The notes beneath the pieces were generated by a model. The model had not been told where the DNA came from, did no database searches, and saw only the letters and a program-made list of their open reading frames with translations. 9,104 nucleotides of DNA from JAHILA01 sp035528175 (GTDB lineage Bacteria; Patescibacteriota; Minisyncoccia; RBG-13-40-8-A), in NCBI GenBank assembly GCA_035528175.1, contig DATKZC010000004.1, forward strand, positions 1 to 9,104, written 5' to 3'. Both the position numbers and the translations under genes were made by a program. Positions 5,311-9,104 of this stretch are shown here, piece by piece (within the stretch, counting starts at the first letter, position 1; each line of letters starts with the position of its first letter).

Positions 5311-7028
5311 ATTTTTTTCAAGTCCATAATTTTAAACTCTAATTCTTTGGTGTTATTCCATTCATTGGCCAGTATCTCGAATGCAATATCTATTTTATCC
5401 CCTAATTCTATTTTAGCACAAGAATTCACCAGATTAAAGCCAATAGCGCTAAATTTTTTAATTCCTTCTTTTGTTTCTTTCTCTAAACATAATTTCAAAT
5501 GATTTTCTCTTGAACCGACATTTTTCATTCCAATTATTTTTAATTTTCTCATCACGAATAACGGAGCTGCATTATTGCTACCGAATGGTTGGAATCTTTC
5601 AATCTCTTCAAAAACCTTCCAATTTATTTCATCTGCTTCAATCTCAGAATCAATATTTAAAAACGGAGCAATGTCTTCTTTTTTGAGTTTTTTATTGGCT
5701 GTTTTCTCCAATATTTTCTGAATTTTTCCCAAATTACAAACATCTGCCCTGAACGCTCCTGCGAAAGGATGTCCGCCGTATTCTTCCAGCAATCCTTTGC
5801 ATCTATCGAGCGCGTCTATAACATTAAATCCTGCCACGCCTCCCCTGGCTGAACAAACAGCGTGGTTTTTCGACAATTGACAGATAAATGCTGGCCTCCA
5901 GAATTCGTCCTTTAATTTCTGCGCAATTAAGCCGGCTAATCCCGATGTCCACGTTTCATCCGCCTCAAATATAATTTTCTTTTTATTCTGGGTTTTTAAT
6001 GCTCTTATGCGCGCTTCTTTAAAAATTTTCTCCATCTGCCTCTGCCGTTCCTGATTTTTTAATTCCAAGCTATCTGCCAATTCGCCTGCTTCGATTTTAT
6101 CCTTACTTAGTAAAAGCCGGAAAGCAATTGTGCCGTGATCAACACGGCTAGCCGCATTGATTCTCGGCCCCAAAATAAATCCTATTGTATATGTATTTAA
6201 ATTGCCCTTTATTCTCGCTTTTTCCATTAGAGCCTGCAAACCTAATCTTTTTGTCTGAGATAAAACAATCAACCCATATTTTACTATAGTTCTATTTTCT
6301 CCTAAAATTAACATTGAATCAGTAATTGTGGCAATCGCTGCTAAATCCAAAAGCCATTTTTCCCGCGATACTGGCAGATTTTTTGTAATTCTTGCTGCCT
6401 GAAACAGTTTAAATGCCACGCCTGCGCCCGCCAATTCTTTAAATGGATATTTGCATTTTTTCTGTTTGGGGTTAACAATGGCAAACGCGGCAGGCAATTT
6501 GGGTCTGCCCGCTGAAGAAGTAAGAATTTTGTGATGGTCGATAATAATCACATCTATATTCAGCTCATTGGCCAATTTTACTTCCTCTACATCGGTTATA
6601 CCGCAATCAATAGTGAGAATTAATTTTACTCCTCCTTTAGAAATCTGTTCAACGGCTTTTAAATTTAAGCCGTAACCTTCGGAATTTCTGTCGGGGATAT
6701 AAACTTCTGGATTAATATTATAAATTTCCAAAACTTCGTGAAGCAAAACTGCGCCACAAATACCATCAGCGTCGTAGTCAGCAAAAATAGCCACTTTCTC
6801 GTGACTTTTAGCTGCTTGCTTAATTCTTTTCAGCGTCTTTTTTACGTCTTTTAGTAAAAAGGGGTCATGTAAATCCTGATCATAATCAGGGCTGAAAAAT
6901 TCGTCAATCTCTTTCTGGGTTTTCAACCCCCTGTCCCAAAGCATTTGCAGAGTTATTTTCTGATATTCGGGAAATTTTTTCAGAAATTCACTCGGCGCCG
7001 ACTTCTTAATTTTCCAAATTTTTTGCAT
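5307..7028 (-). CDS. recJ: Single-stranded-DNA-specific 5'-3' exonuclease RecJ
   Basis: RecJ degrades single-stranded DNA 5' to 3' in recombination and mismatch or base-excision repair. The 573-residue protein has the full DHH layout. Motif I is ADYDADG (83-89), followed by TIDCGIT (139-145), IIIDHH (161-166) and the ATITD segment (233-237). GPRINAASRVDHG (287-299) marks the linker region. The DHHA1 domain has SGLAGLIAQKL (362-372), SARGG (393-397) and the substrate-binding GGHPFAGAF (418-426). A C-terminal OB-fold-like domain follows to about residue 570. The length matches bacterial RecJ. It starts 12 nt after pgk with no obvious ribosome binding site and overlaps rnhA by 4 nt. A shared role with RNase HI in replication and repair is plausible, but the link to glycolysis genes is probably only co-transcription. 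Confidence 0.96.
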   Translation of the reverse strand: MQKIWKIKKSAPSEFLKKFPEYQKITLQMLWDRGLKTQKEIDEFFSPDYDQDLHDPFLLKDVKKTLKRIKQAAKSHEKVAIFADYDADGICGAVLLHEVLEIYNINPEVYIPDRNSEGYGLNLKAVEQISKGGVKLILTIDCGITDVEEVKLANELNIDVIIIDHHKILTSSAGRPKLPAAFAIVNPKQKKCKYPFKELAGAGVAFKLFQAARITKNLPVSREKWLLDLAAIATITDSMLILGENRTIVKYGLIVLSQTKRLGLQALMEKARIKGNLNTYTIGFILGPRINAASRVDHGTIAFRLLLSKDKIEAGELADSLELKNQERQRQMEKIFKEARIRALKTQNKKKIIFEADETWTSGLAGLIAQKLKDEFWRPAFICQLSKNHAVCSARGGVAGFNVIDALDRCKGLLEEYGGHPFAGAFRADVCNLGKIQKILEKTANKKLKKEDIAPFLNIDSEIEADEINWKVFEEIERFQPFGSNNAAPLFVMRKLKIIGMKNVGSRENHLKLCLEKETKEGIKKFSAIGFNLVNSCAKIELGDKIDIAFEILANEWNNTKELEFKIMDLKKI

Positions 7029-7040
7029 AATTTAAAGAGA

Positions 7041-8180
7041 CTACTTTCTAAGAGCTTCAATGCCCGGCAAGGTGTCATTTGCCAGATAATCCAGCATTGC
7101 TCCTCCGCCAGTAGACATCCAATCAAAAACCTTTCCCTTGCCGATCTTATTTATGAATCCAATTGTATCCCCGCCACCAACAATCGCGCAAGCATTACTC
7201 TTATCAATCGTCTCAATTAATACCATAGATGCCTCATCAAACGGCTTTTGATCGGTTAGCCCCAAGGGACCATTCCAGACAACCATCTTTGCATTCATTA
7301 CCATGTCGCAAAACAGATGCATTGTTTTTGGCCCGATGTCCAATGCTTTTTCAAACTGCTGCAATGGTCCAATATCACGATAAAGCGCATTCTTGCCGTC
7401 CCAAATTCCCAAATCAATGGGCAAAAATAATTTGGGGCTCTTTAAGTTTATTTTTTTGACCTCTCTGAAAGAATTCTTATCAATTAATGACCCGCCCATG
7501 GTAATGCTCTTGCTAGCAAAAATTGTGTTTGCCAGAGCTCCACCAATCAGAACTTTGTCAGCAATTTTTAAAAACTTATTAATTACTTTTATTTTCGTTT
7601 CAATTTTTGCTCCGCCAACAATAGCCACCAATGGCTTTTTATGATTTTTTATAATCCTACCTAATTCTTCTATCTCTTTTTCAAATAAAAATCCTGGCGC
7701 CGAAGGCAAAAACTTCGGAATGCCCACAATTGAAGCATGCTCGCGGTGCGAAACGGCAAACGCTTCGTTAATAAAAACATCTCCTAATTTCGCTAATTTT
7801 TGAGCAAACTCAAGGGAATTTTTTTCTTCATCAGCCCAAAATCTGATATTTTCCAAAAGTAAAATATTATTGTGTCCAACGTCTTTGCCAAAAATATTTT
7901 TGCAAAAACCAACTTTCTTTTTTAATAATTTTCCTAATTCATCAGCAATTGGCTTTAAAGATAACTTACTGCTCTTTTCCCCATCAGGCCGACCGAGGTG
8001 AGAAATTAAAATAATTTTTGCTTTTTGTTTGATTAAATATTCTATTGTCGGCAAACTTTCTTTAATTCTGAAATTATCAACAATTTCCCCCCTTTTATCT
8101 AATGGTACATCAAAATTAACGCGCACTAATGCGCGTTTATTTTTCACGTCCAGTTTTTTCAGTGTTTCAATCTTAGACAT
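7041..8180 (-). CDS. pgk: Phosphoglycerate kinase
   Basis: The enzyme makes ATP in lower glycolysis by converting 1,3-bisphosphoglycerate and ADP to 3-phosphoglycerate. The 379 residues are slightly short for the family but complete. Substrate-binding motifs of the N-terminal domain are RVNFDVP (20-26), NFRIK with R38, SHLGRP (60-65), ENIRF (110-114) and NEAFAVSHREHAS (138-150). The nucleotide-binding domain has VGGAKIETKI (188-197), WNGPLG (302-307), GGGDT (335-339) and MSTGGGAMLDYL (355-366). The reading frame ends with TAG. The ATG overlaps the tpiA stop by 8 nt and lacks a Shine-Dalgarno site, so coupled translation with tpiA is likely. Confidence 0.97.
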   Translation of the reverse strand: MSKIETLKKLDVKNKRALVRVNFDVPLDKRGEIVDNFRIKESLPTIEYLIKQKAKIILISHLGRPDGEKSSKLSLKPIADELGKLLKKKVGFCKNIFGKDVGHNNILLLENIRFWADEEKNSLEFAQKLAKLGDVFINEAFAVSHREHASIVGIPKFLPSAPGFLFEKEIEELGRIIKNHKKPLVAIVGGAKIETKIKVINKFLKIADKVLIGGALANTIFASKSITMGGSLIDKNSFREVKKINLKSPKLFLPIDLGIWDGKNALYRDIGPLQQFEKALDIGPKTMHLFCDMVMNAKMVVWNGPLGLTDQKPFDEASMVLIETIDKSNACAIVGGGDTIGFINKIGKGKVFDWMSTGGGAMLDYLANDTLPGIEALRK

Positions 8181-8841
8181 TTTGAGTTATTTTTATAAAT
8201 TCATCTGCTTTTAAACTAGCCCCGCCAACTAATAATCCATCAAATCCAGCATCGATATAATCCTTGGAAATTTTGCTATTTACGCTTCCACCGTATAAAA
8301 CTTTATTATCAAATTTTCTTTTTATAAATTCCAAAGATTCTTTGGCTTTAGATGCTTGACAAAAATCCCCTGTCCCAATTGCCCAAACCGGTTCATAAGC
8401 AATAACTATTTTCTTTGTGTCTTTTTCTGTAATTCCATTTAAATCCTGCTCTAATTGTCTTTCGATAATTTCTTCAGCGTTTTCTCCTTTTTTCTCGCCA
8501 ATGCACAAAATCGGCGTTAAATCCGCTGCAAGCGATGTTTTCAGTTTTTTATTTATCATTTCATCCGTTTCTTTAAAATGGACCCTTCTTTCCGAGTGAC
8601 CGATAATTACATAAACAACTCCCAAGTCTTTTAGCATATCCGGAGAAATTTCGCCAGTATACGGCCCGGATGCTTCCCAATAACAATTCTGGGCGCATAA
8701 ATTATCAGATTTTAATTCAGAAAGATAGACAAACGGCGCGCAAATAATCGCGCCGGTATCTTTTGCCTTATTAAAAAGCTCCTTTGCCTCTTTGGCAGTA
8801 GAAGGATTCATTTTCCAGTTAGCAATAATTAATGGTTTCAT
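8173..8841 (-). CDS. tpiA: Triosephosphate isomerase (short form)
   Basis: It interconverts dihydroxyacetone phosphate and glyceraldehyde 3-phosphate. Catalytic residues are all present: K10 in ANWKMN, H82 in IIGHSERR and E150 in AYEPVWAIGTG, where 151-158 is the mobile loop 6. The phosphate-binding YGGSVN (183-188) and LVGGASLKADEF (204-215) complete the barrel. At 222 residues it is about 30 shorter than E. coli TpiA. The loss appears spread over helix 1, helices near 165-182 and the C-terminus, as often seen in reduced genomes. It starts 21 nt after the pilin-like gene in a very AT-rich gap without a ribosome binding site or a convincing promoter, and overlaps pgk by 8 nt. Confidence 0.97.
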   Translation of the reverse strand: MKPLIIANWKMNPSTAKEAKELFNKAKDTGAIICAPFVYLSELKSDNLCAQNCYWEASGPYTGEISPDMLKDLGVVYVIIGHSERRVHFKETDEMINKKLKTSLAADLTPILCIGEKKGENAEEIIERQLEQDLNGITEKDTKKIVIAYEPVWAIGTGDFCQASKAKESLEFIKRKFDNKVLYGGSVNSKISKDYIDAGFDGLLVGGASLKADEFIKITQNV

Positions 8842-8862
8842 ATTTAAAAATTAAATTAATAT

Positions 8863-9104
8863 TTATTTCATTTTTATAAAAATATCATTACAATTATATG
8901 GAATACTGTCTCCACCATAAGAAAACACCGCTACAGTCATTGCTTCCGGAATTTTACTGGGACAAAACATCCATGGGAAATAATCTGGATCAAATATATA
9001 AATATTATTCCAAGGATCAATTAATGCACCACTGGATGCATATGGTCCATTCCACTTAGCAACTTCTTTGGCAGTCCATTGACAGGGAAGCTGAACTATT
9101 CCCA
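8863..9104 (-). CDS. Type II secretion/type IV pilin G-like protein, C-terminal part
   Basis: Only the last 79 residues are in the window; the N-terminus with the expected prepilin cleavage site and helix lies beyond the right edge. The segment WNGPYASSGALIDPWNNIYI (17-36) matches the C-terminal pattern of major pseudopilins (GspG/PulG: 'W.GPYL...DPWGN.Y.Y'), and AVFSYGGDS (58-66) corresponds to the following 'V.SYG.DG' strand with its calcium-binding loop region. Cysteines at visible residues 7, 47 and 71 could form disulfides, which would suit an exported protein. The family call rests on this short motif pattern. The stop TAA is at 8863-8865, 21 nt before tpiA, so the two may be co-transcribed. 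Confidence 0.68.
   Translation of the reverse strand, partial: GIVQLPCQWTAKEVAKWNGPYASSGALIDPWNNIYIFDPDYFPWMFCPSKIPEAMTVAVFSYGGDSIPYNCNDIFIKMK

Noticed and set aside
6945..7644. Plus-strand open frames across the recJ start and pgk
   Set aside because: The minus strand here codes for clearly conserved RecJ and phosphoglycerate kinase. The plus-strand peptides show no recognisable domain.
8842..8880. Separate promoter for tpiA in the AT-rich gap
   Set aside because: Several TATAAT-like strings occur, as expected in such AT-rich DNA, but none has a TTGACA-like partner at 16-18 bp. The 21-nt gap fits read-through from the pilin-like gene.
1..9104. Defence system, toxin-antitoxin pair, phage genes or tRNA genes
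   Set aside because: All coding space is accounted for by glycan, glycolysis, repair and IS genes. I saw no cloverleaf, no toxin-like small gene and no phage motif.

Overview
The window is AT-rich and densely packed. It looks like a piece of chromosome from a reduced-genome bacterium of the Patescibacteria/CPR type, probably Parcubacteria-like. This is an inference from several traits: short versions of housekeeping enzymes (TpiA 222 aa, Pgk 379 aa), genes that overlap or nearly touch, few Shine-Dalgarno sites, a compact RNase P RNA, and a sugar transferase and pseudopilin of the style common in that group. No 16S rRNA or other firm marker is present, so the lineage is not proven.

Layout from left to right. 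Positions 1 to about 142 hold the right end of an IS30-family insertion sequence, with the last 43 codons of its transposase on the plus strand. It abuts, and apparently interrupts, a minus-strand GT4 glycosyltransferase gene (remnant 144-633), which also carries a one-base frameshift at a T6A6 run. Upstream of that remnant on the minus strand are two intact GT4 glycosyltransferases (582-1826 and 1823-2959). The first gene of the unit is a membrane polyprenyl-phosphate sugar-1-phosphate transferase (2964-4394). These four genes form one surface-glycan operon: the membrane enzyme loads the first sugar on the lipid carrier and the GT4 enzymes extend it. The last enzyme is now lost or reduced.

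Positions 4402-4462 hold two back-to-back sigma70-like promoters whose -35 boxes are only 3 bp apart. The minus-strand promoter places its start point on the ATG of the sugar transferase (a leaderless mRNA). The plus-strand promoter starts at the 5' end of rnpB, the RNase P RNA (4469-4813). That RNA has the conserved P4 core, P1, P2, P3, P7, P8, P9, P12, P15 and P18, but appears to lack P13/P14. It also carries near-identical CCCCGAC...GTCGGGG hairpins, a motif that recurs in the terminator behind it. That terminator (4817-4855) lies between convergent rnpB and rnhA and could work in both directions.

The right half is a minus-strand operon in transcription order: a pilin-like gene cut by the window edge (8863-9104), tpiA, pgk, recJ and rnhA. 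Junctions are 21 nt, 8 nt overlap, 12 nt and 4 nt overlap. It links two lower-glycolysis enzymes with a single-strand exonuclease and RNase HI. No gene-free stretch longer than 300 bases exists, and no tRNA, rRNA, CRISPR array or defence system was seen. The least ordinary parts are the rnpB region and the IS-damaged end of the glycan operon.
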